Source of the DNA: Aulostomus chinensis
Taxonomy: Eukaryota > Chordata > Actinopteri > Syngnathiformes > Aulostomidae
DNA length: 64,000 nucleotides
Assembly: GCA_037954235.1 (NCBI GenBank)
Contig: JBBMOA010000001.1
Coordinates: 4,420,501 to 4,484,500 of the forward strand
Reading direction: 5' to 3'
Shown: positions 13,369 through 27,400 of the stretch, piece by piece
Position numbering within the stretch: position 1 is the stretch's first letter
Layout: each line of letters starts with the position of its first letter
Made by a program: the position numbers and the translations under genes
The notes under the pieces: model-generated
The model's input: the letters and a program-made list of their open reading frames with translations, nothing else
The model's database searches: none
Told to the model about the DNA's origin: nothing

Positions 13369-14575
13369 AGTTGCAACGAACCTAAAAATGATGCTCCAGT
13401 GATGTAGTGAGAGTTGCTACTAATCTAAGAAATGATGCTACAGTGATGTAGGGAGAGTTGCTAAAAACCTCAAAATGATGCTCCAGTGATGTAGTGAGAG
13501 TTGCTAAAAATCTCAAAATGATGCTTCAGTGATGTGGTGAGAGTTGCTAAAAATCTCAAAATGATGCTAAAGTGATGTGATGAGAGTTGCTAAAAATCTC
13601 AAAATGATGCTGTCAGTCATGTAGTGAGAGTTGCTACGAACCTCAGAATGATGCTACAGTAATGTATTAAGTTGCTAAAAACCTCAAAATGATGCTAAAG
13701 TGATATGGTGAGAGTTGCTTAAAATCTCAAAATGATGCTACAGTGATGTGGTGAGAGTTTCTTAAAATCTTAAAATGATGCTACAGTTATGTAGTGAGAG
13801 TTGCTCAAAACCTCAAAATGATGCTCCAGTAATGTAGTGAGAGTTGCTATGAACCACAAAATGATGCCCCAGTGATGTTGTGAGAGTTGCTAGGAACCTC
13901 AAAATGATGCTACAGTAATGTCGTGAGAGTTGCTACGAAGCTCAAAATGATGTGACAGTAATGTGGCGTCAGTTGCTAGGAACCTCAAAATGATGCTACA
14001 GTAATGTATTAAGTTGCTAAAAACCTCAAAATGATGCTCAAGTGATGTGGTGAGAGTTGCTTAAAATCTCAAAATGATGCTACAGTGATGTGGTGAGAGT
14101 TTCTTAAAATCTTAAAATGATGCTACAGTAATGTAGTGAGAGTTGCTCAAAACCTCAAAATGATGCTCCAGTAATGTAGTGAGAGTTGCTATGAACCTCA
14201 AAATGATGCCCCAGTGATGTTGTGAGAGTTGCTAGGAACCTCAAAATGATACTACAGTAATGTCGTGAGAGTTGCTACGAAGCTCAAAATGATGTGACAG
14301 TAATGTGGCGTGAGTTGCTAGGAACCTCAAAATGATGCTACAGTAATGTAGTGAGAGTTGCTACGATCCTAAAAATGATGCTCCAGTCATGTATTAAATT
14401 GCTAAAAACCTCAAAATGATGCTACAGTGATGTAGTGAGAGTTGCTAAAAACCTCAAAATGATGCTACAGTGATGTAGTGAGAGTTGCTACGAACCTCAA
14501 AATGATGCTGCAGTAATGTAGTGAGAGTTGCTACTATCCTCCAAATGATGCTAAAGTGATGTAGTAAGAGTTGCT

Positions 14576-15330
14576 AAAAATCTCAAAATGATTCTCCAGT
14601 GATATCGTGAGAGTTGCTACGAACCTCAAAATGAAGCTCCAGTGATGCAGTAAGAGTTGCTTAAAACCTTTAAAAATGATGCTAAAGTGATGTAGTGAGA
14701 GTTGCTACTATCCTCCAAATGATGCTACAGTGATGTAGTGAGAGTTGCTTAAAATCTCAAAATGATGTGACAGTGATGTGGTAATAGTTGCTACGAACCT
14801 CAAAATGATGCTGACAGTCATGAAGTGAGATTTGCTACGAACCTAAAAATGATGCTACAGTGATGGAGGAAGAGTTGCTAAAAATCTCAAAATGATGCAA
14901 AAGTGATGAATTGAGAGTTGCTACGAACCTAAAAATGATGCTCCAGTAATGAAGTGAGAGTTGCTACGAACCTATAAATGATGCTAGAGTGATGTGGTAA
15001 GAGTTGCTTTAAACCTCAAAATGATTCCACAGTCATGTAGTGAGAGTTGCTTAAAAAGTTAAAATGATGCTGACAGTTATGAAGTGAGAGTTGCTACTAA
15101 CCTCAAAATGATGCTCTTGTGATGGATTTAGAGTTGCTAGAAACCTAAAAAATGATGTTACAGTAATATTGTAAGAGTTGCTACGAACCTCAAAATGATG
15201 CTACAGTAATGTATTAAGTTGCTAAAAACCTCAAAATGATGCTAAAGTGATGTGGTGAGAGTTGCTTAAAATCTCAAAATGATGCTACAGTGATGTGGTG
15301 AGAGTTTCTTAAAATCTTAAAATGATGCTA
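14576..15330 (+). repeat. Duplicated block, copy 2 (offset about 3.8 kb)
   Basis: Partner of 10801-11500, recognised by the same rare variant monomers in the same order. Confidence 0.8.
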
Positions 15331-16889
15331 CAGTAATGTGGTGAGAGTTGCTCAAAACCTCAAAATGATGCTCCAGTAATGTAGTGAGAGTTGCTACGAA
15401 GCTCAAAATGATGCGACAGTAATGTTGCGTGAGTTGCTAGGAACCTCAAAATGATGCTACAGTAATGTAGTGAGAGTTGCTACGATCCTAAAAATGATGC
15501 TCCAGTAATGTATTAAGTTGCTAAAAACCTCAAAATGATGCTACAGTGATGTAGTGAGAGTTGCTACGAACCTCAAAATGATGCTACAGTTATGCAGTGA
15601 GAGTTGCTACGAACCTCAAAATGATGCTACAGTAATGTAGTGAGAGTTGCTATGAACCTCAAAATGATGCTACAGTAATGTAGTGAGAGTTGCTATGAAC
15701 CTAAAAATGATGCTACAGTTATATAGTGAGAGTTGCTATGAACCTCAAAATGATGCTACAGTAATGTAGTAAGAGTTGCTAAAAATCTCAAAATAATGCT
15801 AAAGTGATGTATTTAGTGTTGGTAAAAACCTCAAAATGATGCTCCAGTGATGTAGTGAGAGTTGCTACTATCCTCCAAATGATGCTAAAGTGATGTTGTA
15901 AGAGTTGCTAAAAATCTCAAAATGATGCTCCAGTGATATTGTGAGAGTTGCTACGAACCTCAAAATGAAGCTCCAGTGATGCAGTAAGAGTTGCTTAAAA
16001 CCTTAAAATGATGCTGACATTCATGTAGTGAGAGTTGCTAAAAATCTAAAAATGATGCTGTAAGTAATGTACTGAGACTTGCTACGAACCTCAATCATGC
16101 TACAGTAATGTTGTAAGTGTTGCTAAAAATCTCCAAATGATGCTACAGTAATGTAGTGAGAGTTGCTACGATCCTCAAAATGATGCTACAGTAATGTGGT
16201 GAGAGTTGCTGCGAACCTCAAAATTATGCTACAGTAATGTAGTAAGAGTTGCTACGATCCTAAAAATGATGCTCCAGTAATGTATTAAGTTGCTAAAAAC
16301 CTCAAAATGATGCTACAGTGATGTAGTGAGAGTTGCTACGATCCTAAAAATTATGCTCCAGTAATGTATTAAGTTGCTAAAAACCTCAAAATGATGCTAC
16401 AGTGATGTAGTGAGAGTTGCTACGAAACGCAAAATGATGCTACAGTCATGTATTAAGTTGCGAAAAACCTCAAAATGATGCTGCAGTGATGTAGTGAGAG
16501 TTGCTACTCATCTAAGAAATGATGCTAAAGTGATGTAGTGAGAGTTGCTTCAAATCTCAAAATGATGCTACAGTGATGTGGTGAGAGTTGCTAAAAACCT
16601 CAAAATGATAGTGTCAGTAATGTAGTAAGAGTTGGTAAAAATCTCAAAATGATGCTACAGTGATGTAGTGAGAGTTGCCACGAACCTCAAAATGATGCTA
16701 CAGTGATGTAGTGAGACTTGCTACGAACCTCAATAATGCTACAGTAATGTTGTAAGTGTTGCTAAAAATCTCAAAATGATGCTACAGTGATGTAGTGAGA
16801 GTTGCCACGAACCTCAAAATGATGCTACAGTAATGTAGTGAGAGTTGCAATGATCCTAAAAATGATGCTACAGTCATGTAGTAAGAGTT

Positions 16890-17755
16890 GCTAAAAATGA
16901 TGCTAAAGTGATGTGTTGAGAGTTAAAAAAAAAAAAGTCAAAATGATGCTGTCAGTAATGTAGTGAGAGTTGCTACGAACCTCAAAATGATGCTACAGTC
17001 ATGTAGTGAGAGTTGCTACGAACCTCAAAATGATGCTACAGTGATGTAGTAAGTGTTGGTAAAAACCTCAAAATGATGCTCCAGTGATATAGTGAGAGTT
17101 GCTACTCATCTAAGAAATGATGCTAAAGTGATGTAGTGAGAGTTGCTTCAAATTTCAAAATGATGCGACAGTGATGTGGTGAGAGTTGCTACTATCCTCC
17201 AAATGATGCTACAGTGATGTTGTGAGAGTTGCTTAAAATCTCCAAATGATGCTACAGTGATGTGGTGAGAGTTGCTACGGACCTCAAAATGATGCTCCAG
17301 TAATGCAGTCAGACTTGCTTAAAACCTCAAAATGATGCTGACAGTAATGTAGTGAGAGTTGTTAAGAACCTCAAAATGATGCTACAGTGATGTAGTGAGA
17401 GTTGCTACGAACCTCAAAATGATGCTACAGTGATGTTGTGAGAGTTGCTTAAAATCTCAAAATGATGCAACAGTGATGTGGTGAGAGTTTCTCAAAAAAC
17501 TCAAAATGATGCAACAGTGATGTGGTGAGAGTTTCTCAAAAAACTCAAAATGATGCGACAGTGATGTGGTGAGAGTTGCTACTATCCTCCAAATGATGCT
17601 ACAGTGATGTAGTGAGAGTTGCTATGGACCTCAAAATGATGCTCCAGTGATGCAGTAAGAGTTGCTTAAAACCTCAAAATGATGCTGACAGTAATGTAGT
17701 GAGAGTTGTTAAGATCCTCAAAATGATTCTACAGTGATGTAGTGAGAGTTGCTAC
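16890..17755 (+). repeat. Duplicated block, copy 1 (offset 1470 bp)
   Basis: Contains a unique run of 12 A (16925-16936) inside a monomer and a CTCAAAAAACTC pair of monomers. All recur 1470 bp downstream (anchors 16921/18391, 17461/18931, 17601/19071, 17721/19191). The 1470 bp correspond to about 34 monomers. Confidence 0.9.
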
Positions 17756-18359
17756 GATCCTAAAAATTATGCTCCAGTAATGTATTAAGTTGCTAAAAAC
17801 CTCAAAATGATGCTGCAGTGATGTAGTGAGAGTTGCTACTAATCTAAGAAATGATGCTAAAGTGATGTCGTGAGAGTTGCTTCAAATCTCAAAATGATGC
17901 TACAGTGATGTGGTGAGAGTTTCTTAAAATCTTAAAATGATGCGACAGTGATGTGGTGAGAGTTGCTACTATCCTCCAAATGATGCTACAGTGATGTAGT
18001 GAGAGTTGCTTAAAATCTCAAAATGATGCGACAGTGATGTGGTGAGAGTTGCTAAAAACCTCAAAATGACAGTGTCAGTAATGTAGTAAGAGTTGGTAAA
18101 AATCTCAAAATGATGCTAAAGTGATATAGTGAGAGTTGCTACGAACCTCAAAATGATGCTACAGTAATGTAGTAGGAGTTGCTAAAAATCTAAAAATGAT
18201 GCTGTAAGTAATGTAGTGAGACTTGCTACGAACCTCAATAATGCTACAGTAATGTTGTAAGTGTTGCTAAAAATCTCAAAATGATGCTACAGTAATGTAG
18301 TGAGAGTGGCTATGATCCTAAAAATGATGCTACAGTCATGTAGGAAGAGTTGCTAAAAA

Positions 18360-19225
18360 TCTAAAAATGATGCTAAAGTGATGTGTTGAGAGTTAAAAAA
18401 AAAAAAGTCAAAATGATGCTGTCAGTAATGTAGTGAGAGTTGCTACGAACCTCAAAATGATGCTACAGTCATTTAGTGAGAGTTGCTACGAACCTCAAAA
18501 TGATGCTACAGTGATGTAGTAAGTGTTGGTAAAAACTTCAAAATGATGCTCCAGTGATATAGTGAGAGTTGCTACTCATCTAAGAAATGATGCTAAAGTG
18601 ATGTAGTGAGAGTTGCTTCAAATTTCAAAATGATGCGAATGTGATGTGGTGAGAGTTGCTACTATCCTCCAAATGATGCTACAGTGATGTTGTGAGAGTT
18701 GCTTAAAATCTCCAAATGATGCTACAGTCATGTAGTGAGAGTTGCTACGGACCTCAAAATGATGCTCCAGTGATGCAGTCAGAGTTGCTTAAAACCTCAA
18801 AATGATGCTGACAGTAATGTAGTGAGAGTTGTTAAGAACCTCAAAATGATGCTACAGTGATGTAGTGAGAGTTGCTACGAACCTCAAAATGATGCTACAG
18901 TGATGTTGTGAGAGTTGCTTAAAATCTCAAAATGATGCAACAGTGATGTGGTGAGAGTTTCTCAAAAAACTCAAAATGATGCAACAGTGATGTGGTGAGA
19001 GTTTCTCAAAAAACTCAAAATGATGCGACAGTGATGTGGTGAGAGTTGCTACTATCCTCCAAATGATGCTACAGTGATGTCGTTAGAGTTGCTATGGACC
19101 TCAAAATGATGCTCCAGTGATGCAGTAAGAGTTGCTTAAAACCTCAAAATGATGCTGACAGTAATGTAGTGAGAGTTGTTAAGATCCTCAAAATGATTCT
19201 ACAGTGATGTAGTGAGAGTTGCTAC
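18360..19225 (+). repeat. Duplicated block, copy 2 (offset 1470 bp)
   Basis: Partner of 16890-17755, including the second 12-A run at 18395-18406. It ends where the two copies diverge after the GCTACGATCC/GCTACGATAC monomer. Confidence 0.9.
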
Positions 19226-22200
19226 GATACTCAAAATGATGCTACAGAAATGTAGTGAGAGTTGTTACTATCCTCAAAATGATGCGACAGTAATGTGGTG
19301 AGAGTTGCTACGAACCTCAAAATGATGCTACAGTGATGTAGTGAGAGTTGCTACGATCCTCAAAATGATGCTACAGTAATGTATTAGGTTGCTAAAAACC
19401 TCAAAATGATGCTACAGTGATGTAGTGAGAGTTGCTACGATCCTGAAAATGATGCTACAGTAAAGTATTTGGTTGCAAAAAACCTCAAAATGATGCTATA
19501 GTGATGTAGTGAGAGTTGCTACTAACCTCAAAATGATGCTCTTGTGATGTATTTAGAGTTGCTAGAAACCTCAAAATGATGCTACAGTAATGTATTAAGT
19601 TGCTAAAAACCTCAAAATGATGCTACAGTAATGTGGTGAGAGTTGCTACTATCCTCCAAATGATGCTCCAGTGATGTCGTGAGAGTTGCTACGAACCTCA
19701 AAATGATGCTACAGTAATGTAGTAGGAGTTGCTAAAAATCTAAAAATGATGCTGAAGTGATGTGGTGAGAGTTGCTAAAATCCTCAAAATGATGCGACAG
19801 GATGTAGTGAGAGTTGCCACGAACCTCAAAATGATGCTACAGTAATGTAGTAAGAGTTGCTATTAAACTAAAATGATGCTAACAGTAAAGTAGTGATAGT
19901 TGCTAATAAAGTCAGTGATGCTTACAGTAATTTGGTAAGTGTTTCGAACAACTTTAAAAGTGATGCTGACAGTCATGTAGTAAGAGTTGCTGCGAACCTC
20001 AAAATAATGCGACAATGATGTCAAAGAATTGCTAATGATCTCAAAATGATGCTAACAGTAATGGAGTGATAGTTGCTAATAAACAAAGTGATGCTGACAG
20101 TAATGTAGAAAGAGTTGCTACGAACCTTAAAATAATGCAACAATAATGTAGTAAGAGTTGCTACGAACCTCAAAATATTGCGACAGTGATGTCGGAAGAA
20201 TTGCTAATGATCTCAAAATGATGCGACAGTTATGTAGTAAGAATTGCTAATGAACTCAAAATGATGCTAACAGTAATGGAGTGAACAATTCGAATAACCT
20301 CAAAGTGATGCTTACAGTCATGTAGTAAGTGTTGCTACGACCCTCAAAATAATGTGACAGTAATGTAGTAAAAGTTGCTACGTACCTCAAAATATTGCGA
20401 CAGTGATGTCGGAAGAATTGCTAATAAACTCAGTGATGCTTACAGTAATGTAGTAAGTTTTTCGAACAACCTCAAAATAATGCAACAGTAGTGTAGTAAG
20501 AGTTGCTACGAACCTCAAAATAATGTGACAGTGATGTCGGAAGAATTGCTAATGAACTCAAAATGATGCTAACAGTAATGAAGTGAAAGTTTCAATAACC
20601 TCAAAGTGATGCTGACAGTCATGTAGTAAGAATTGCTAATTAACTCAAAATGATGCTAACAGTAACGTAGTGATAGTTGCTAATAAAGTCAGTGATGCTT
20701 ACAGTAATTTGGTAAGTGTTTCGAACAACTTTAAAAGTGATGCTGACAGTCATGTAGTAAGAGTTGCTGCGAACCTCAAAATAATGCGACAATGATGTCA
20801 AAGAATTGCTAATGATCTCAAAATGATGCTAACAGTAATGGAGTGATAGTTGCTAATAAACAAAGTGATGCTGACAGTAATGTAGAAAGAGTTGCTACGA
20901 ACCTTAAAATAATGCAATAATAATGTAGTAAGAGTTGCTACGAACCTCAAAATATTGCGACAGTGATGTCGGAAGAATTGCTAATGATCTCAAAATGATG
21001 CGACAGTTATGTAGTAAGAATTGCTAATGAACTCAAAATGATGCTACAGTAATGGAGTGAACAATTCGAATAACCTCAAAGTGATGCTTACAGTCATGTA
21101 GTAAGTGTTGCTACGACCCTCAAAATAATGCGACAGTAATGTAGTAAAAGTTGCTACGTACCTCAAAATATTGCGACAGTGATGTCGGAAGAATTGCTAA
21201 TGAACTCAAAATGATGCTAACAGTAATGTAGTGAAAGTTTCAATAACCTCAAAGTGATGCTGAAGGTCATGTACTAAGAGTTGCTACGAACCTCAAAATA
21301 TTGCAACAGTGATGTCGTAAGAATTGCTAATGATCTCAAAATGATGCGACAGTGATGTCGTAAGAATTGCTAGAGATCTCAAAATGATGCGACAGTGATG
21401 TCGTAAGAATTGCTAATGAATTCAAAATGATGCTAAATGTAATGGAGTGAAAGTTTCAAATAATCTAAAAATGATGCTGAAAGTCATGTAGTAAGAGTTG
21501 CTACGAACCTTAAAATAATGCGACAATGATGTCGGAAGAATTGCTAATGAACTCAAAATGATGCTAACAGTAATGTAGTGAAAGTTTCAATAACCTCAAA
21601 GTGATGCTGACAGTCATGTAGTAAGTGTTGCTACAAACCTTAAAAAAATGGGACAGTAATGTAGTAAGAGTTGCTAATAACCTCAAAATGATGCTAACAG
21701 TAACGTAGTGGTAGTTGCTAATAAACTCAGTGATGCTTACAGTAATGTAGTAAGAGTTGCTACGAACCTCAAAATAATGCGACAGTGATGTCGGAAGAAT
21801 TGCTAATGATCTCAAAATGATGCGACAGTGATGTAGTAAGAATTGCTAATGAACTCAAAATGATGCTAACAGTAATGGAGTGAAAGTTACAAATGACCTC
21901 AAAGTGATGCTGACAGTCATGTAGGAAGAGTTGCTACGAACCTTAAAATAATGCAACAGTAATGCAGAGAAAGTTGCTACGAACCTCAAAATAATGCGAC
22001 AGTGATGTCGGAAGAATTGCTATTAAACTCAAAATGATGCTAACAGTAATGGAGTGAAAGTTTCAAATAACCTCAAAGTGATGCTGACAGTCATGTAGTA
22101 AGAGTTGCTCCGACCCTCAAAATAATGCGACAGTGATGTCGGAAGAATTGCTACGAACCTCAAAATATTGCGACAGTGATGTCGGAAGAATTGCTCAACA

Positions 22201-22573
22201 ACTCAAAATGATGCTAACAGTGATGTAGTGATAGTTGCTAAGAAACTCAGTGATGCTTACACTAATGTAGTAAGATTTTCGAACAACCTCAAAGTGATGC
22301 TGACAGTCATGTAGTAAGAGTTGCTACGAACCTCAAAATAATGCGACAGTAATGTAGTAAAAGTTGCTACGAACCTCAAAATAATGTGACAGTGATGTCA
22401 GAAGAATTGCTAATGAACTCAAAATGATGCGATAGTGATGTCGTAAGAATTGCTAATGAACTCAAAATGATGCTAACAGTAATGGAGTGAAAGTTTCGAA
22501 TAACCTCAAAGTGATGCTGACAGTCATGTAGTAAGTGTTTCGAATAACCTCAAAGTGATGCTGACAGTCATGT

Positions 22574-24470
22574 ACTAAGAGTTGCTACGAACCTCAAAAT
22601 AATGCGACAGTAATGTAGTAAAAGTTGCTACGAACCTCAAAAAATTGCGACAGTGATGTCGGAAGAATTGCTAATGAACTTAAAATGATGCTAACAGTAA
22701 TGTAGTGATAGTTGCTAATCCAGTCAGTGATGCTTACAGTAATGTAGTAAGTGTTTCGAACAACCTCAAAGTGATGCTGACAGTCATGTACTAAGAGTTG
22801 CTACGAACCTCAAAATAATGCAACAGTAATGTAGTAAAAGTTGACACGAACCTCAAAATATTGCGACAGTGATGTTGGAAGAATTGCTAATGAACTCAAG
22901 ATGATGCTAACAGTAATGGAGTGAAACTTTCGAATGACCTCAAAGTGATGCTGACAGTCATGTACTAAGAGTTGCTACGAACCTCAAAATAATGCGACAG
23001 TAATGTCGTAAAAGTTGCTACGAACCTCAAAAAATTGCGACAGTGATGTCGGAAGAATTGCTAATGAACTTAAAATGATGCTAACAGTAATGTAGTGATA
23101 GTTGCTAATCCAGTCAGTGATGCTTACAGTAATGTAGTAAGTGTTTCGAACAACCTCAAAGTGATGCTGACAGTCATGTACTAAGAGTTGCTACGAATCT
23201 CAAAATAATGCAACAGTAATGTAGTAAAAGTTGCCACGAACCTCAAAATATTGCGACAGTGATGTTGGAAGAATTGCTAATGAACTCAAGATGATGCTAA
23301 CAGTAATGGAGTGAAACTTTTGAATGACCTCAAAGTGATGCTGACAGTCATGTACTAAGAGTGGCTAATGAACTCGATTCAAAGCTACAGTGATGTCGTG
23401 AGAATTGTTCATAAACTCAAAATGATGCTAATAGTAATGAAGTGATAGTTGCTAATAAACTCAAAGTGATGCTGACAGTAATGTAGTAAGAGTTGCTACG
23501 AACCTTAAAATAATGCAAAAATAATGTAGTAAGAGTTCCTACGAACCTCAAAATAATGTGACTGTTATGTCAGAAGAATTGCTAGTGATCTCAAAATGAT
23601 GCGACAGTGATTTAGTAAGAATTGCTAATGAACTCAAAATGATGCTAACAGTAATGGAGTGAACGTTTAGAATAACCTCAAAGTCATGCTGACAGTCATG
23701 TACTAAGAGTTGCTACGAACCTCAAAATAATGCGACAGTAATGTAGTAAAAGTTGCTCCGAACCTCAAAATATTGCGACAGTGATGTCGGAAGAATTGCT
23801 CAACAACTCAAAATGATGCTAACAGTAATATAGTGATAGTTGCTAATCCAGTCAGTGATGCTTACATTAATGTAGTAAGTGTTTCGAACAACCTCAAAGT
23901 GATGCTGACAGTCATGTACTAAGAGTTGCTACGAATCTCAAAATAATGCAACAGTAATATAGTAAAAGTTGCCACGAACCTCAAAATATTGCGACAGTGA
24001 TGTTGAAAGAATTGCTAATGAACTCAAGATGATGCTAACAGTAATGGAGTGAAACTTTCGAATGACCTCAAAGTGATGCTGACAGTCATGTACTAAGAGT
24101 TGCTACGAACCTCAAAATAATGCGACAGTAATGTCGTAAAAGTTGCTACGAACCTCAAAAAATTGCGACAGTGATGTCGGAAGAATTGCTAATGAACTTA
24201 AAATGATGCTAACAGTAATGTAGTGATAGTTGCTAATCCAGTCAGTGATGCTTACAGTAATGTAGTAAGTGTTTCGAACAACCTCAAAGTGATGCTGACA
24301 GTCATGTACTAAGAGTTGCTACGAATCTCAAAATAATGCAACAGTAATGTAGTAAAAGTTGCCACGAACCTCAAAATATTGCGACAGTGATGTCAGAAGA
24401 ATTGCTAATGAACTCAAGATGATGCTAACAGTAATGGAGTGAAACTTTCGAATGACCTCAAAGTGATGCT
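22574..24470 (+). repeat. 390-bp higher-order repeat cluster
   Basis: Nine-monomer units (9 x 43.3 = 390) repeat nearly exactly. The rare words AAAAAATTGCGACAG and GCTAATCCAGTCAGTG mark each unit; an irregular 738-bp step in the middle shows a rearranged copy. Confidence 0.85.
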
Positions 24471-27400
24471 GACAGTCATGTAGTAAGTGTTGCTACGAAC
24501 CTCAAAATAATGCGACAGTAATGTAGTAAAAGTTGCTACGAACCTCAAAATATTGCGACAGTGATGTCGGAAGAATTGCTAATGAACTCAAGATGATGCT
24601 AACAGTAATGTAGTGATAGTTGCAAATCAACTCAGTGATGCTTAAGTAATGTAGAAAGAGTTTCGAACAACCTCAAAGTGATGCTGACAGTCATTTAGTA
24701 AGAGTTGCTAATGAACTCAATTTAATGCTACAGTGATGTCGTGAGAATTGCTCAACAACTCAAGATGATGCGACAGTAATGTAGTGATAGTTGCTAATAA
24801 ACTCAAAGTGATGCTGACAGTAATGTAGTAAGAGTTGCGACGAACCTTAAAATAATGCAACAATAATGTAGTAAGAGTTGCTACGAACCTCAAAATAATG
24901 TGACAGTGATGTCAGAAGAATTGCAAAAGATCTCAAAATGATGCCACAGTGATGTCAGAACAATTGCTAATGATCTCAAATGATTCTAACAGTAATGGAG
25001 TGAACGTTTCGAATAACCTCAAAGTGATGCGGAAAGTCATGTACTAAGAGTTGCTACGAACCTAAAAATAATGCGACAGTAATGTAATAAAAGTTTCTAC
25101 GAACCTCAAAATATTGCGACAGTGATGTCAGAAGAATTGCTAATGAACTCAAAATGATGCTAACAGTAATGTAGTGATAGTTGCGAATCAACTCAGTGAT
25201 GCTTACAGTAATGTAGAAAGTGTTTCGAATAACCTCAAAGTGATGCTGACAGTCATGTCGTAAGAGTTGCTATGAACCTTAAAATAATCAAACAATAATG
25301 TAGTAAGAGTTGCTACGAACCTCAAAATAATGTGACAGTGAAGTCAGAAGAATTGGTAATGATCTCAAAATGATGCGACAGTGATGTAGTAAGAATTCTA
25401 ATGATCTCAAAATGATGCTAAAAGTAATGTAGTAAGAATTGCTAATGAACTCAAAATGATGCGACAGTGATGACGGAAGAATTGCAAATGAACTCAAGAT
25501 GATGCTTACAGTAATGGAGTGAAAGTTTCGAATAACCTCAAAGTGATGCTGACAGTCATTTAGTAAGAGTTGCTACGAACCTAAAAATAATGCGACAGTG
25601 ATGTCAGAAGAATGGCTAAAGATGTAAAAATGATGCGACAGTGATGTCAGAAGAATTGGTAATGATCTCAAAATGATGCTAACAGTAATGGAGTGAAACT
25701 TTCGAATAACCTCAAAGTGATGCTTACAGTCATGTAGTAAGTGTTGCTACGAACCTCAAAATATTGCGACAGTGATGTCGGAAGAATTGCTAATGAACTC
25801 AAGATGATGCTAACAGTAATGTAGTGATAGCTGCTAAGAAACTCAGTGATGCTTAAAGTAATGTAGTAAGAGTTTCGAACAACCCCAAAGTGATGCTGAC
25901 AGTCATTTAGTAAGAGTTGCTAATGAACTCAATTTAATGCTACAGTGATGTCTTGAGAATTGCTCCACAACTCAAAATGATGCTAACAGTAATGTAGTGA
26001 TAGTTGCTAATAAACTCAAAGTGATGCTGACAGTAATGTAGTAAGAGTTGCTTCGAACCTTAAAATAATGCAACAATAATGTAGTAAGAGTTGCTACGAA
26101 CCTCAAAATAATGCGACAGTGATGTCGGAAGAATTGCTAATGATCTCAAAATGATGCGACAGTGATGTCGTAAGAATTGCTTATGAACTCAAGATGATGC
26201 TAACAGTAATGTAGTGATAGTTGCTAATAAACTCAGTGATGCTTACAGTAATGTAGTAAGAGTTTCGAACAACCTCAAAGTGATGCTGACAGTCATGTAG
26301 TAAGAGTTGCTAATGAACTCAAAATGATGCTAACAGTAATGGAGTGAAAGTTTCGAATAACCTCAAAGTGATGCTGACAGTCATGCAGTAAAAGTTGCTA
26401 CGAACCTCAAAATATTGCGACAGTGATGTCGGAAGAATTGCTAATGATCTCAAAATGATGCGACAGTAATGTAGTGATAGTTGCTAATCAACTCAGTGAT
26501 GCTGACAGTCATGTAGTAAGAGTTGCTAAGAACCTCAAAATAATGTGACAGTAATGTAGTAAAAGTTGCTATAAACCTCACAATATTGCGACAGTGATGT
26601 CAGAAGAATTGCTAACGATCTCAAAATGATGCGACAGTAATGTAGTAAGAGTTGCTTCGAACCTCAAAGTAATGCGACAGTGATGTCAAAAGAATTGTTC
26701 ATGATCTCAAACTGATGCGACAGTGATGTAGTAAGAATTGCTAATGAACTCAAAATGATGCTAACAGTAATGGAGTGAAAGTTTCGAATAACCTCAAAGT
26801 GATGCTGACAGTCATGTAGTAAGTGTTGCTATGAACCTCAAAATATTGAGACAGTGATGTCGGAAGAATTCCTAATGAACCTAAAATGATGCTAGCAGTC
26901 ATGTAGTGACAGTTGCTAAGAAACTCAGTGATGCTTACAGTAATGTAGTAAGAGTTTCGAACAACCTCAAAGTGATGCTGACAGTCATTTAGTAAGAGTT
27001 GCTAATGAACTCAATTTAATGCTACAGTGATGTCGTGAGAATTGCTCAACAACGCAAAATGATGCTAACAGTAATGTAGTGATAGTTGCTAATGAACTCA
27101 AAGTGATGCTGACAGTAATGTAGTAAGAGTTGCTACGAACCTTAAAATATTGCGAAAGTAATGTCGGAAGAATTGCTAATGATCTCAAACTGATGCGACA
27201 GTGATGTAGTAAGAATTGCTAATGAACTCAAAATGATGCTAACAGTAATGGAGTGAAACTTTCAAAATAACCTCAAAGTGATGCTGAAAGTCATGGAGCA
27301 AGAGTTGCTACGAACCTCAAAATAATGCGACAGTGATGTCAGAAGAATTGCTAAAGATCTCAAAATGATGCGACAGTGATGTCAGAAAAATTGGTCATGA

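Larger units (their letters stand above)
7094..19868 (+). repeat. Satellite domain A
   Basis: Monomers carry AGTGATGTAGTGAGAGTTGCTA followed by either AAAAACCTC/AAAAATCTC or CGAACCTC, with frequent CAGTAATGTATTAAGTTGC short variants. Internal duplications at offsets of about 175 bp (7591/7766), 3218 bp, about 3.8 kb and 1470 bp show repeated unequal exchange. The first kilobase also contains CTAAGAAATG variants that otherwise characterise domain C. Confidence 0.9.

Noticed and set aside
21564..21815. 83-codon minus-strand frame (and similar ones at 25288, 26985, 43541, 44845, 45272, 58078)
   Set aside because: They are chance stop-free readings of three to six satellite monomers; the unit length is not a multiple of three and neighbouring monomers break the frame.
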